A stretch of DNA of 64,000 nucleotides, taken from contig CAJTHL010000004.1 of NCBI GenBank assembly GCA_910576205.1, forward strand, positions 124,001 to 188,000, written 5' to 3'. Positions 7,411 through 16,487 of this stretch are shown piece after piece (the stretch's first letter is position 1; each line of letters starts with the position of its first letter). Source of the stretch: Clostridia bacterium (GTDB lineage: Bacteria > Bacillota > Clostridia > Lachnospirales > Lachnospiraceae). The notes beneath the pieces are model-generated. The model saw only the letters and a list, made by a program, of their open reading frames with translations, did not search any database and was not told the DNA's origin. The translations under genes and the position numbers were made by a program.

Positions 7411-9078
7411 TCAGTTCAGATATTTCAGCGGATTCACCCGGGAACCGTTAATAATAATCTCAAAGTGTACGTGAGGTCCGGTGCTTCGTCCCGTATTTCC
7501 GCTAAGGGCAATCTTCTGGCCCTGGGATACAGACTGTCCTCTGGATACCAGGATTTTGCTCAGATGGGCATACCGTGTCTGCCTTCCGTCCGGGTGTTGC
7601 AGGGTCACACAGTTTCCGTAGCTGGAAAACCATCCTGCCTGTACTACAGTGCCGCCGCAGGAAGCCATAATGGAAGTACCAATCGGGCAGGCCCAGTCAA
7701 TGCCTCTGTGCATGCTGCCCCATCTCATCTTGAAGCCGGAGGTCATCCGCCCGCCGGACAGAGGCTTCATGTAGGTAGGCGGCGTCTTGGTTCCCTTTTC
7801 GATCACCTGGGCAACCGGCTCCACCATCACCGTCTCCGCAATCATCTCCCGCCCGGTCTCCGTCTCATTTTTCCGGGTAATCAGCATAGTTACCTCATGA
7901 TGGCCGGGAACCGCCTCCTGGCGCACCACCGTGTCTGTGGTATACCAGTCGTCATTCAAAATATATTCCGTTTCTGCGTTGTAATCTTCCTCGTAGGTGG
8001 TTTCCTCGGTGGTGATTACGGAGAGCTCCGGCTCCGGCACGGTGATAATAATCTCATCTCCGATATGAAGCACTGTCTCTGCGGTCAGCCCCTCATTCAA
8101 GGCTACCACGTCTTTCACCAGCATCCCCCGGCTGTTGGCTATCACAGACAGGGTATCTCCCGGCTGCACCTCATAGATCTGGTTTTTCTCCGTGTCCTTT
8201 GTCACCATGTCAATGGCTGTCTCAACGGGCGTAATCTGATCCTCATTGACATAAGCCTCCACGATCTCCACCTTTTCGCTGAAGCTGAGAGCCCGCAGGC
8301 CATCCCCTGCCACCTGGGTCAGATCGTCCTCCAGAGAAATTTCCTCTCCCTCGAGAAGGTCCTCCGTAACCGTAGCCGTGATAATATCCTTCTCCAGAGG
8401 GCTTAAATCATAGGCGCCGATACCTGCCCGGGGAAAACCGGACGACAGGGAATTATCCGCGTATTCTCCTGTCTCCTCCTCAATCTCGGGCTCCTCCCTG
8501 CGCTTCACCTGGGCAGTGTAAACATTCAGCTCCCGCTCCGCCTCGGAGACAATGCTGACCTCAAACTCATCCTCCAGGTCAAATTTATTTTTCGTTGCAT
8601 TGAGGATATCAAGCACATCCTGGTAACTGCCCACTGTAAGGGTAAAGCCGTCAATCTTTAAGAGATATCCCTTTTTTCTGGCCGTCACCACGTCCTTGTG
8701 AAGCTCGTCATAGATGGCATCCGTAAGAGCCTGGGTGTCCATGGTGCTTCCGAAGATTTTCTCGATTTTATGGGTACTATATTCCACATCCGACAGCACC
8801 AGGCCGTCCGTCTCCTTGGATATGCGGGCCCGGGCATCCAGAAACGCCTGCTCCACCACACTGGGATCCTTGACGGAACCTACCACATTTCCCTCCAGGG
8901 TCACCTCATAATACCGGTTTCCCACCCCAAAGCCGGAGCCCAGAAACGGAACCGCCAGAAACATGCACCCACAGGTGGCCGCCATGGCCTCCACATATGC
9001 CAGTTTGATTCTTTTTATAAATAAATTCCTTTTCATCTGTCTTTTTTGCTGCCTTCGTTTGTAATATTTTCGTAACAA
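7411..9078 (-). CDS. LysM-G5-M23 family cell-wall endopeptidase
   Basis: 555 residues counted from a TTG at 9078; an ATG 14 codons later is an alternative start, and neither has a strong ribosome-binding site. An N-terminal membrane anchor (about residues 28-48) is followed by a region of unknown fold, a LysM domain at about 301-348 (YEVQPGDTLSVIA), a G5-type segment at about 353-430 and a C-terminal M23 domain. M23 zinc and catalytic residues are visible: H457 and D461 (HRGID), H505 (YAH), and H536-x-H538. It should be a membrane-tethered, outward-facing enzyme that cleaves peptidoglycan cross-bridges or stem peptides. It starts right after the shikimate kinase-like gene, suggesting read-through from it. 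Confidence 0.9.
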   Translation of the reverse strand: MLRKYYKRRQQKRQMKRNLFIKRIKLAYVEAMAATCGCMFLAVPFLGSGFGVGNRYYEVTLEGNVVGSVKDPSVVEQAFLDARARISKETDGLVLSDVEYSTHKIEKIFGSTMDTQALTDAIYDELHKDVVTARKKGYLLKIDGFTLTVGSYQDVLDILNATKNKFDLEDEFEVSIVSEAERELNVYTAQVKRREEPEIEEETGEYADNSLSSGFPRAGIGAYDLSPLEKDIITATVTEDLLEGEEISLEDDLTQVAGDGLRALSFSEKVEIVEAYVNEDQITPVETAIDMVTKDTEKNQIYEVQPGDTLSVIANSRGMLVKDVVALNEGLTAETVLHIGDEIIITVPEPELSVITTEETTYEEDYNAETEYILNDDWYTTDTVVRQEAVPGHHEVTMLITRKNETETGREMIAETVMVEPVAQVIEKGTKTPPTYMKPLSGGRMTSGFKMRWGSMHRGIDWACPIGTSIMASCGGTVVQAGWFSSYGNCVTLQHPDGRQTRYAHLSKILVSRGQSVSQGQKIALSGNTGRSTGPHVHFEIIINGSRVNPLKYLN

Positions 9079-9080
9079 AT

Positions 9081-9587
9081 CTATTCTAGCAACATTTTCA
9101 GAGCTTGTAAAGTTTTTTCTACAGTTTCTTCGATTCCAAGTCCTTCCTCGTCCACGGTTACATGGGCATACCGCTCATAAAGCCCCTGCCGCTCTTCATA
9201 GAGATCCCGCAGGGTCTGCCCATCCTTGAGAACCACCCCCCGGCCCTTGATATTCAACAGACGGGAGGCAATCGTATCATAAGAGAGGCGCAGGTACACC
9301 ACCGTGCCAATACTGCGCAGATGCTCCATGGCCCTGTGGCCGTAAATCACACTGCCCCCTGTGGCAATCACCGAGCGGAACGCCTCCAGGGATGCATTCA
9401 CTTCCTCCTCAACCGCCAGAAAGCCATCCACCCCCTCCTCCTCGATAATTTCGCTGAGAAGCCGTTTTTCCCTGGCCTGGATGATAAGATCCGTATCCAG
9501 GAAATCCATGCCTGCAACCTTTGCCAACACCACGCCCATGGTGCTTTTCCCCGCTCCAGGCATCCCAATAAGTATTATATTATCCAA
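9081..9587 (-). CDS. aroK: shikimate kinase-like P-loop kinase
   Basis: 168 residues, the usual shikimate kinase length. The Walker A motif GMPGAGKS is at residues 8-15 and the DTD shikimate-site motif is near 32-34. The canonical substrate motif GGG is here ATGGS and the usual R-P-L-L lid motif is RGVVL, so the substrate site departs from E. coli AroK. The family phosphorylates shikimate at the 3-hydroxyl in the chorismate pathway. No other aromatic pathway gene is nearby; neighbours are a flavin reductase and an M23 peptidase. It may be a diverged AroK or a small-molecule kinase of different specificity. Confidence 0.75.
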   Translation of the reverse strand: MDNIILIGMPGAGKSTMGVVLAKVAGMDFLDTDLIIQAREKRLLSEIIEEEGVDGFLAVEEEVNASLEAFRSVIATGGSVIYGHRAMEHLRSIGTVVYLRLSYDTIASRLLNIKGRGVVLKDGQTLRDLYEERQGLYERYAHVTVDEEGLGIEETVEKTLQALKMLLE

Positions 9588-9602
9588 TTTTCCCGCCTCC
9601 CC

Positions 9603-10298
9603 TCATTTTCTGTTCTTTCCACGCCCATCTCTAGACAGGTTTCCTGTTTTCCTATCCCTCACTCTGGTTTCTGTGGGTTTTTCCCGTTTACATCCGGTCT
9701 TTTTTATAGACCCTTTTCCCTTCCCCCCGGATTTTCCCGCACGCACGCTGTACCCAAAACTTCCACACTGCTGTCCCAGGACAAAATACCCTCCATGCGA
9801 ATAGCTTACAAGCCCTGCTGCGTTCAAGTCAAATTTCCCGGCTTTGTCAAGGTACCGCTCCTCCACGCCCACGCTCACTACATGAGCCAGAAACAAGTGA
9901 TGGCTGCCCAGCTCCCTGACCTCCGCCACTCTGCACTCAATATTCACCGGGCTTTCCGCAATCGCCGGGGCATGCTTCAGTATCTCTGCCCTCTCCGGAG
10001 TCAATCCCAGCTCCTTAAACTTGTCCATATCCCGCCCCGACTTCACCCCGCAGTAATCTGCCGCCTGCAAGAGTTCCTTCGTGGTCAGATTAATCACAAA
10101 TTCCTCTGTTTCCCGGATAATTCCATAGGAGTACCGGCTGGGCCTGAGAGAAATGGACACCATGGGCGGATTGGTGCATACCGTCCCTACCCAGGCTAAG
10201 GTAATAATGTTGGGATTCTCCCCCTCCCTGGCGCAGCTAACCATAACCGCAGGCAGAGGGTACAGCATATTCCCTGGCTTCCAGTGTTGTTTTCCCAT
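9603..10298 (-). CDS. flavin reductase family protein (FMN-binding split barrel)
   Basis: 231 residues from the ATG at 10298, chosen because AAGGAAG precedes it; a longer frame from 10352 would start inside a GC hairpin with no usable ribosome-binding site. PLPAVMVSCAREGENPNIITLAWVG and the later RYSYGIIRETEEFVINL are characteristic of FMN-binding flavin reductase or flavoredoxin proteins, which reduce free flavin or pass electrons with NAD(P)H. The family core ends near residue 190; the last 40 residues are strongly basic and lysine/arginine-rich, an unusual tail. It ends 15 bp before the shikimate kinase-like gene. Confidence 0.85.
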   Translation of the reverse strand: MGKQHWKPGNMLYPLPAVMVSCAREGENPNIITLAWVGTVCTNPPMVSISLRPSRYSYGIIRETEEFVINLTTKELLQAADYCGVKSGRDMDKFKELGLTPERAEILKHAPAIAESPVNIECRVAEVRELGSHHLFLAHVVSVGVEERYLDKAGKFDLNAAGLVSYSHGGYFVLGQQCGSFGYSVRAGKSGGKGKGSIKKTGCKREKPTETRVRDRKTGNLSRDGRGKNRK

Positions 10299-10337
10299 TC
10301 TGTTCTTCCTTTCTCCAGGTGCGTTTCCGAAATTTAC

Positions 10338-10370
10338 GCCCGGGCCGGACATCCTCCGCCCGGCCCGGGC
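10338..10370. repeat. perfect GC-only hairpin between ppaC-like and flavin reductase genes
   Basis: GCCCGGGCCGG pairs without mismatch with CCGGCCCGGGC, an 11-bp all-G/C stem with an 11-nt loop. There is no U-tract after it on either strand, so it is not a standard terminator. On the minus strand the loop reads GCGGAGGATGT. Confidence 0.8.
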
Positions 10371-10383
10371 ATACCATACGTGC

Positions 10384-12027
10384 CTACTGCTGCAGCGCGC
10401 TTACCAGACTTGGAATCAGCTGTTTTTTCCGGGAAACAAGTCCCTTTAGGAAATATATCTCGTCCGCCTCGGGCAGGCGGAAGGCCTCATGTACCAGCGT
10501 ACTGGCGTTGGGGCCGCAGCAGAGCAGCTCCGTATTCTCCTTCACAATATTGGTCAGCATAAAGAATACCATATCCACTCCCGTTTCCTCCAGTGCCACA
10601 GGCAGATAGGGCAAAAGCTTTTCCCTAAGCTCCTCCAGCTCAATGCTGTTCATGGAATTTACCTGGCCCACTGCAAAGGTTATCCCACCCACGGAAAACC
10701 GCTTGAAGTCCTGGTAGAATACCTCCTTGGCCGTGCGGGAACCCAGGTTGCTTCCCGCGGAAAACATATCGATGGCCAGCTCCTCGATCTCTACGCCCGC
10801 AATCTCCGCCAGGGCCTCCGCTGCCGCCTTATCCGCAGCCGTGCAGGTGGGTGAGCGGAACATCAGCGTATCGGAGATTATAGCCGCGCAGAGAAGGCCT
10901 GCAATCTGCCTGGGAATCTCCACCCCCCGCTCCCCATAGATCTGATACATAATGGTTCCCGTACATCCCAGGGGCTGGTTCCGGAAAAATACCGGCGCCA
11001 TAGTCTCCAGGGCTCCCAACCGGTGGTGATCGATAATCTCCAGGATTTCCGCATGCTCGATTCCGTCTACAGCCTGGGATTCCTCGTTGTGATCCACCAG
11101 AATTAACTGCTTACGCTTCAGATTCAGCAGATTCCGCCGGGAAATCATGCCGATATAGTTCTCATCCTTATCCAATATGGGGAAATCCCGGTAACGCTTC
11201 TGGCCCATGATATCCTTGATATCCTCTGTTTTTTCATTGACATGAAATTTTGTCAGATGCTCGGACTTCATAAAATACTGCAGAGGCATACTCTGGTTAA
11301 TAAGCCTGGCCGCTGTAAAGGCATCGTGAGGCGTGCTGATAACCACGCATCCCTTCTCCTCCGCCAGCTTACGGATGGTTAAGGAAACTTTGGCTCCCTC
11401 GCAGACCACAATACAGCCCGCACTCATCTCAATGGCGCACAGCTGGGATTCATAGCGGTTTCCAAGAATCACCAGATCCCCCTTTTCAATATAATCCTCC
11501 ATTAAATCCGGGTTGGCTGCCGCAATCAGCACCTTGCCCTCCTGGTAATAATCCCCCATATCTCCAATCAGCATGGCGCCGTCCAGGGTTTCCACAATGT
11601 TCTTATAAGGGGTATTTGCCATGGAGAGAATCCGGCTGTCATACATATCCATGTAGGAGGTGGCAATATCTCCAATGGTAATAAGCCCTTCCAGCTTCCG
11701 TTCCCGGGTAATGGGCAGGGTGACCACTCCCAGCTCCTTCATCAGTTTCCAGGCCTCCTTCAAGGACAGATTTCCCTTGACGCCCTCGGTCTTGCGGATC
11801 TCAATATCCCGCACCTGGGTCATGACATCCTCCACATAAACAGGCGCCTCCGCCTGGAAAAAATTCAGCACATACTGGGTCTCCTGGTTGATCTGGCCCG
11901 CCCTGGCCGCCACATACCCGCCCCCATGAACCTCATTTTTCAAATACGCATATGCAATCGCCGAACAGATAGAATCCGTGTCGGGATTCTTGTGTCCGAT
12001 CACAAAAACCGGCCTTGTTCCTTCCAT
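10384..12027 (-). CDS. ppaC: manganese-dependent inorganic pyrophosphatase with CBS/DRTGG regulatory insert
   Basis: 547 residues. The N-terminal DHH-phosphoesterase motif GHKNPDTDS lies near residues 11-19, the catalytic DHHRLG motif follows the inserted regulatory region, and the C-terminal part is DHHA2-like. The insert between the first two motifs carries two CBS-like halves (VVTLPITRERKLEGLITIGD and the later YRDFPILDKDENYIGMISRR) flanking a DRTGG-like segment, the layout of nucleotide-regulated family II pyrophosphatases in Clostridia. It hydrolyses PPi in the cytoplasm and is likely modulated by adenine nucleotides. A clear promoter and an AGGAGG site precede the ATG. Plain family II enzymes are about 310 residues, so the extra length is the regulatory insert. 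Confidence 0.92.
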   Translation of the reverse strand: MEGTRPVFVIGHKNPDTDSICSAIAYAYLKNEVHGGGYVAARAGQINQETQYVLNFFQAEAPVYVEDVMTQVRDIEIRKTEGVKGNLSLKEAWKLMKELGVVTLPITRERKLEGLITIGDIATSYMDMYDSRILSMANTPYKNIVETLDGAMLIGDMGDYYQEGKVLIAAANPDLMEDYIEKGDLVILGNRYESQLCAIEMSAGCIVVCEGAKVSLTIRKLAEEKGCVVISTPHDAFTAARLINQSMPLQYFMKSEHLTKFHVNEKTEDIKDIMGQKRYRDFPILDKDENYIGMISRRNLLNLKRKQLILVDHNEESQAVDGIEHAEILEIIDHHRLGALETMAPVFFRNQPLGCTGTIMYQIYGERGVEIPRQIAGLLCAAIISDTLMFRSPTCTAADKAAAEALAEIAGVEIEELAIDMFSAGSNLGSRTAKEVFYQDFKRFSVGGITFAVGQVNSMNSIELEELREKLLPYLPVALEETGVDMVFFMLTNIVKENTELLCCGPNASTLVHEAFRLPEADEIYFLKGLVSRKKQLIPSLVSALQQ

Positions 12028-12073
12028 AATAAATACCTCCTGTTATTAAAACCAAGTCCTTCCTTCCAGACCT

Positions 12074-12102
12074 ATTCTATCATTTTACAGACCCGTTTAC
12101 AA
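12074..12102 (-). promoter_or_regulatory. sigma-A promoter of ppaC
   Basis: Minus strand: -35 TTGTAA (12102-12097), 17 bp spacer, -10 TAGAAT (12079-12074). The start codon at 12027 is preceded by AGGAGG. Confidence 0.75.
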
Positions 12103-12266
12103 CTTTCCTTTCGTCATATTTCTATTATTTTCCCCTTATCATTGCCTATAAGGAGATTTTCTTTTATCTATTTTGCCCTAATATCCGCTTTTTCTTATTT
12201 CTGTTTTATGCAATTTTACAATAAGTTTACATTTTATTCATATTTTATTCATATTTCATTGCTATA

Positions 12267-12427
12267 CTAAATACAAGTTAAGAGATGACAGCTTTCATAA
12301 TACATATAGATAAATTTTTTCATAATAGCCTCGGCATACGAAAGTATGTCGGGGCACTCCTCATTTTACAGAGAAAGCCCCATCCAGCGGCCATGAAGAG
12401 GGCATGCCTGCATGCGCTGCTTCATGG
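12267..12427 (-). other. structured region with competing hairpins and an 18-codon ORF
   Basis: This fills most of the 417-bp gap between ppaC and the upstream membrane-protein gene. On the minus strand three pairings are seen: CCATGAAG/CTTCATGG around two GCATGC palindromes (12427-12391); GGGGC/GCCCC (about 12389-12350); and an 11-bp stem closed by a TTTC loop (12354-12329) whose 3' arm ends in GAGG. The second and third stems share bases and cannot both form. GAGG lies 5 nt before an ATG at 12323 that opens an 18-codon frame ending at 12267. Whether this is an RNA regulator, a peptide gene or a dispersed repeat is unknown. The rest of the gap (12103-12266) is A/T-rich with nothing recognisable. 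Confidence 0.4.
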
Positions 12428-12444
12428 ACATTGGACCGTTCCGG

Positions 12445-14190
12445 TTATCTTCCGCGCTCTGGCGCCTGCATCACAATTCCCCTCTCCAGATAAGTCACCT
12501 CGTATCCCCTCTCTTTAAAGGGATCCGCCAGCGGACACTCCATAAAGCTCTCTCCCCAGTGCATCATGTAAACAACAGTGGGGAATTTGTCTGGATGAAG
12601 GGCGTAGTAATCAATTAGCTGGGTGCTGCCCTCATGAACCTGCCAGGTAGAATAGGAACCACATGCGGCGTCCACATAAAGATAAATCCATGGAGCCACA
12701 CCTACCACCAACAGTCTGTCCTCTTCGGTAAACCTCAGAGTATCCAGTTCCTCCAGAACCAGTTCATATTCTTCTGCCTGTTCTTTCACGGTATAAACGC
12801 CCTTCAAGGGGCCTCGTTCCATTCTGGTATCCAGGCGCCAGGTTTTATCATCTCCCCAGGCAAATGTCATCCGCAGATAAAAGCTTCCCACAAACTGGGC
12901 TGCCAGGGCCAGGACAAGAAATCCCACGGTCAGCCTGCGCTTTTTCATGGACAAAGATTGAGATGTCAAAATTGCCTTTCCGCAGTCCCAGATCAATATC
13001 ACAGAAAACATGGAGCAGAGCCCATAGGCCGCCGAGATTGTTACAATGCCGGTGTTGGTGGCATACTGCACAATCATAGTAAACAGCGCTGCTGGAAGAA
13101 AACAGATAAAGAAAAGATTTTTGTCCTTAGTTTTTGTGAGAATATATGCCTCCAGACCCAGAAAAGCCAGTGGAAGCATCTGATAATTCACTGTAATATG
13201 CTCAAAGACGAAAGTATAGTATAACAGATATGGAACCACACATAAAGCACCCAGCCCAAGATAAAGCGCCGCATGTGTCCGGTATTTTTTATCCAGGGCC
13301 ATGGCAGCAAAAATACTGCCAAACCCCAGAATCAGATATTTATAGTTTTTATAGCAGAGATAAAAATATCGTCCGGTCTTTTTTATATATGTCCGGATTC
13401 CCTCCTGTTCATGCTCTGCATCCCCCACAATAAAAGGCAGATTTGCGCGGACTTCCTCAAGACTCCCCCTCCCCAGTACAAACCACGCAAAAAGAACCGC
13501 CACAAAAGCTGCTCCCAGGCTCATCAGCAGGAAGCTCTGAAGCCGCAGGATTTCCTCAATTTCCCTATTCCTCATTCTCCCCCAGACAGTAAATCCCAGG
13601 CAGAGAATTCCATAGAGACCATACAAAATAACAGCAAAGGGATTAGCCAGCACCAGAAATGCCCACAATATGCCATAAAGCACATATTCCCAGGATTTAT
13701 GATGAGATTTCCCATAAAGACATGAGGTTAAAACAAAAAACACTGTAAACTGAATAGAATTATAGGACAGCGTAAAAAGACTAAAGGGCGCATAAACAAA
13801 AAATAAGAGAACAGCTCCGATGGCTCCCCAGCCTTTTTTCCTAAGTCTCCAAAAGCTAACCATGGCTGCCAGAAAATGCAGAGCCAGAGAGGACAGGCGA
13901 ACAGCCATTATAATTCCTTCCGTGGAACCAAGAATTTGTCTCATAAGACAGTATAGGGGATACATGCAAAATACGCTTAACTGCTGTGTCGGATTCCACT
14001 CATCAATAAGAATTTTCTCTCCCCGGAAAATCCTCTCAAAAGTGCCTGTAAAATACATTTCGTCTGCCGTATTGAATCCTCTAAAAGCCCGGAACACAAA
14101 GAAAATTTCCAAAAATATACAAATTCCAAATAATATAAACAGCATCCACTTTTGTTCTCTTCTGTTCGACGACTCTATTTTCCAATTCAT
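12445..14190 (-). CDS. multi-pass membrane protein, probable GT-C type glycosyltransferase
   Basis: 581 residues with about eleven hydrophobic segments, then an extracytoplasmic C-terminal part of about 130 residues. After the first membrane helix comes an acidic pair in TADEMYF (near residue 43), where GT-C enzymes such as ArnT and PMT keep catalytic Asp/Glu residues in the first external loop. Such enzymes use polyprenyl-phosphate sugars to glycosylate lipids, polymers or proteins outside the membrane. It overlaps the upstream gene by 4 bp and is the last of three similar membrane proteins in the operon. No close family is recognised with certainty. Confidence 0.65.
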   Translation of the reverse strand: MNWKIESSNRREQKWMLFILFGICIFLEIFFVFRAFRGFNTADEMYFTGTFERIFRGEKILIDEWNPTQQLSVFCMYPLYCLMRQILGSTEGIIMAVRLSSLALHFLAAMVSFWRLRKKGWGAIGAVLLFFVYAPFSLFTLSYNSIQFTVFFVLTSCLYGKSHHKSWEYVLYGILWAFLVLANPFAVILYGLYGILCLGFTVWGRMRNREIEEILRLQSFLLMSLGAAFVAVLFAWFVLGRGSLEEVRANLPFIVGDAEHEQEGIRTYIKKTGRYFYLCYKNYKYLILGFGSIFAAMALDKKYRTHAALYLGLGALCVVPYLLYYTFVFEHITVNYQMLPLAFLGLEAYILTKTKDKNLFFICFLPAALFTMIVQYATNTGIVTISAAYGLCSMFSVILIWDCGKAILTSQSLSMKKRRLTVGFLVLALAAQFVGSFYLRMTFAWGDDKTWRLDTRMERGPLKGVYTVKEQAEEYELVLEELDTLRFTEEDRLLVVGVAPWIYLYVDAACGSYSTWQVHEGSTQLIDYYALHPDKFPTVVYMMHWGESFMECPLADPFKERGYEVTYLERGIVMQAPERGR

Positions 14191-16484
14191 AACTTCTTAA
14201 TCCCTATCCTGCCCTTTTTATATCCTGCCATAACAGACATCCCCAGAAAACCTAACAACGCTGCCAGACGTCCAACCAGATAATACCAGGGTTCCCTATA
14301 CGCTATCTCAATCTTCCCTGTTTCTTTTAATGGAAGCTCCACCCGCAACACTCCCTGTTCTCCAACCCTGGTTTCCAGTTCTGTCCCATCTGGCAGAAAA
14401 GCTTTGTAATTTGGATAATAAGTAAATGGCACATCTACCCATGTACTTTCTTCCAACATCGTTTCCTGGAAATTTTCCCAGGTGAAACCAGCCGTGAGAT
14501 TCTCCATCCTATAGCAATCCGTAAGGCTGATTCCGTCGGCTGGAACAAAGGTATTCCCGCGATTCCAGATCCGGTAACTGTTAGCATGATCCACATTTAT
14601 AAAATACAATACATCTACCTGGGATTGTTCCCTCTGGTATTGATTTTCCTGGGTATATCGAATGACTCCCTCCTCACAATAACGGTTTATATAAACCCCT
14701 GCACATAGAAACGCCAGTGTCCAGGCTCCCAGAAGAACTGCTCTACAGCTTTCTTCCCCTTGACAGATCCTATGAAATCCTACAGCACATACAAGACTGA
14801 ACAGTGCGGAGGATAATGCCAGGAAACGCCATGGAATCTGAATAGAGGTTACAAGACGATACAAAAAGGGCACTTCCTGTATTTTATCCCATGGAAAAAG
14901 GTTGGAAGATAAATAAATTCCAAATGCTCCCAGCAACAGAATAAACATGCTGTTTTTTAAAATCATTTCCTTTTTCTGCTCCCGACAGTAACAGCAGACA
15001 AATACAATAAGTCCTACCAACATCACAAAACCGAGGGAGCAGGGCATCTCCCCGCTGTTTTGGACGCCTGCATAAGTTCTCTCAGCCGGATTTGCCAGAA
15101 TAATATCAAAAACCTTCGGCAATGTCACTGTCCACCAGCTTAGGGTACTATCCACAGAAAATACCCGAAACGGATACGCCGCATGCTGTAAAACGGGCAG
15201 GATAACACCAAGATTCATAAGAATCGTGAATCCGGCTGATAAAACCAAACTGAAAATCCTTCCCTTTTCCCTTAAGCGCCCAATATAGCAGATACCAAAT
15301 ATCGCTCCAAAGAAAAGCACAAGCTCTGTACTTAGGACATGGGACTGTATAACGCCCGTAAAACCCAGCGCCACCAGATACCATTTCCTCTTATCACCCA
15401 AAAAGAGCTCATTTAGACCCCACATCACAAGCGGAAAAAAAACCATAGCCAACGCTTCCCCAATCGCCGCTCTGGTATAGATATCAATAAGCCGGTAAAC
15501 AGACAATGTATAAAGCAACGCTCCGGTAAGTCCCATATTCCTGGACTTCAAAATCCTCGAAAAAGAAAGGTATGCAACACCTGCAGTTGCCACATGAATC
15601 AAAACAATGAGAGTTTTATAGCAATTTACAAGAGACATTCCCATACAACCCAAAAGAGCCGGGAAATACAGGAACAATTCCGGGTAAAAAATCGAGGAAC
15701 CATAACCATAACCATGAAGCATAGTACTGTGAATCTTTACAGGAAACTGTCCGCTCTTCAACCCTTCCTGTATTCCCAGCACCCGGTTGAACTGATAATA
15801 CAGATCATTTCCATCTAAGACAAAATCAAACGTAAGCGGAAGGGACACTAGAATTACACCCATACCCAGAAGTAATAACGCCTGGCGACCCTGGGCATCC
15901 AATCGGATCCCCCACATCTTCCCAAGCAAAACCAACATGGAAACCAGAAATATGCCCCCCATCAGACAGAATTTATCCGTATACATGCGCTCTGCAGAAT
16001 ACAGATAAAAGCCGCTGACATTCAGTTCTCCCTTCCCCCCATAAACAGCCCGAAAACTTATATCCTCAAAGGATTCCTCAATAGAAAACTTAATTTCTGT
16101 TACTTCCTGCTCTTTAAGTAAAGTAGCGCTTGTCAGAAGTCCGCCCTGGGTATTATCCGGGTTCAGTTTCCCTGTGCTGTATACCTCAAATGTATTATAT
16201 TCTTCCCCGGAGAGGGCAACTACTTGAAGGATATAGTCCCCCCTCTGAAGTGTCACACTATCCGTTTCTGCCACAATTCCCTGATAACTCCCATCTTCCC
16301 TGGATACCACAGCAGTTGTAGTCTCCTCAAGAAGTTCTGTCATATGAGAAGCCTCTGGCCGGATGTTCAACTCATCTGCCCCAAATTGGCGATGATAATA
16401 TGCATCAAAGGGTATGCACGCAGCAATTACCAGCATACACAATGTAACCAAAAAATGCTTTTTGTATGTTATCCAGAATTTCAT
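14187..16484 (-). CDS. large multi-pass membrane protein, GT-C/YfhO-like
   Basis: 765 residues. One N-terminal membrane helix is followed by an extracytoplasmic beta-rich domain (about residues 35-165), then ten or more helices, then a C-terminal extracytoplasmic domain and a final helix. The stretch FDFVLDGNDLYYQFNR after an early helix and the helix pattern resemble YfhO-like and related GT-C membrane proteins, some of which take part in polymer glycosylation. It is sandwiched between two other probable GT-C proteins with a 4-bp overlap downstream and a 3-bp gap upstream, so all three are probably translated together. Function is inferred from topology only. Confidence 0.6.
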   Translation of the reverse strand: MKFWITYKKHFLVTLCMLVIAACIPFDAYYHRQFGADELNIRPEASHMTELLEETTTAVVSREDGSYQGIVAETDSVTLQRGDYILQVVALSGEEYNTFEVYSTGKLNPDNTQGGLLTSATLLKEQEVTEIKFSIEESFEDISFRAVYGGKGELNVSGFYLYSAERMYTDKFCLMGGIFLVSMLVLLGKMWGIRLDAQGRQALLLLGMGVILVSLPLTFDFVLDGNDLYYQFNRVLGIQEGLKSGQFPVKIHSTMLHGYGYGSSIFYPELFLYFPALLGCMGMSLVNCYKTLIVLIHVATAGVAYLSFSRILKSRNMGLTGALLYTLSVYRLIDIYTRAAIGEALAMVFFPLVMWGLNELFLGDKRKWYLVALGFTGVIQSHVLSTELVLFFGAIFGICYIGRLREKGRIFSLVLSAGFTILMNLGVILPVLQHAAYPFRVFSVDSTLSWWTVTLPKVFDIILANPAERTYAGVQNSGEMPCSLGFVMLVGLIVFVCCYCREQKKEMILKNSMFILLLGAFGIYLSSNLFPWDKIQEVPFLYRLVTSIQIPWRFLALSSALFSLVCAVGFHRICQGEESCRAVLLGAWTLAFLCAGVYINRYCEEGVIRYTQENQYQREQSQVDVLYFINVDHANSYRIWNRGNTFVPADGISLTDCYRMENLTAGFTWENFQETMLEESTWVDVPFTYYPNYKAFLPDGTELETRVGEQGVLRVELPLKETGKIEIAYREPWYYLVGRLAALLGFLGMSVMAGYKKGRIGIKKL

Positions 16485-16487
16485 CCC

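Noticed and set aside
7147..8406. Long plus-strand open frame of 419 codons
   Set aside because: It lies antisense to the M23 peptidase gene and the AEC remnant, has no ribosome-binding site or recognisable domain, and its composition is that of a shadow frame.
12285..12518. Plus-strand frame of 77 codons across the structured region
   Set aside because: It runs into the 3' end of a minus-strand membrane-protein gene and has no ribosome-binding site; the region is better described by its pairings.
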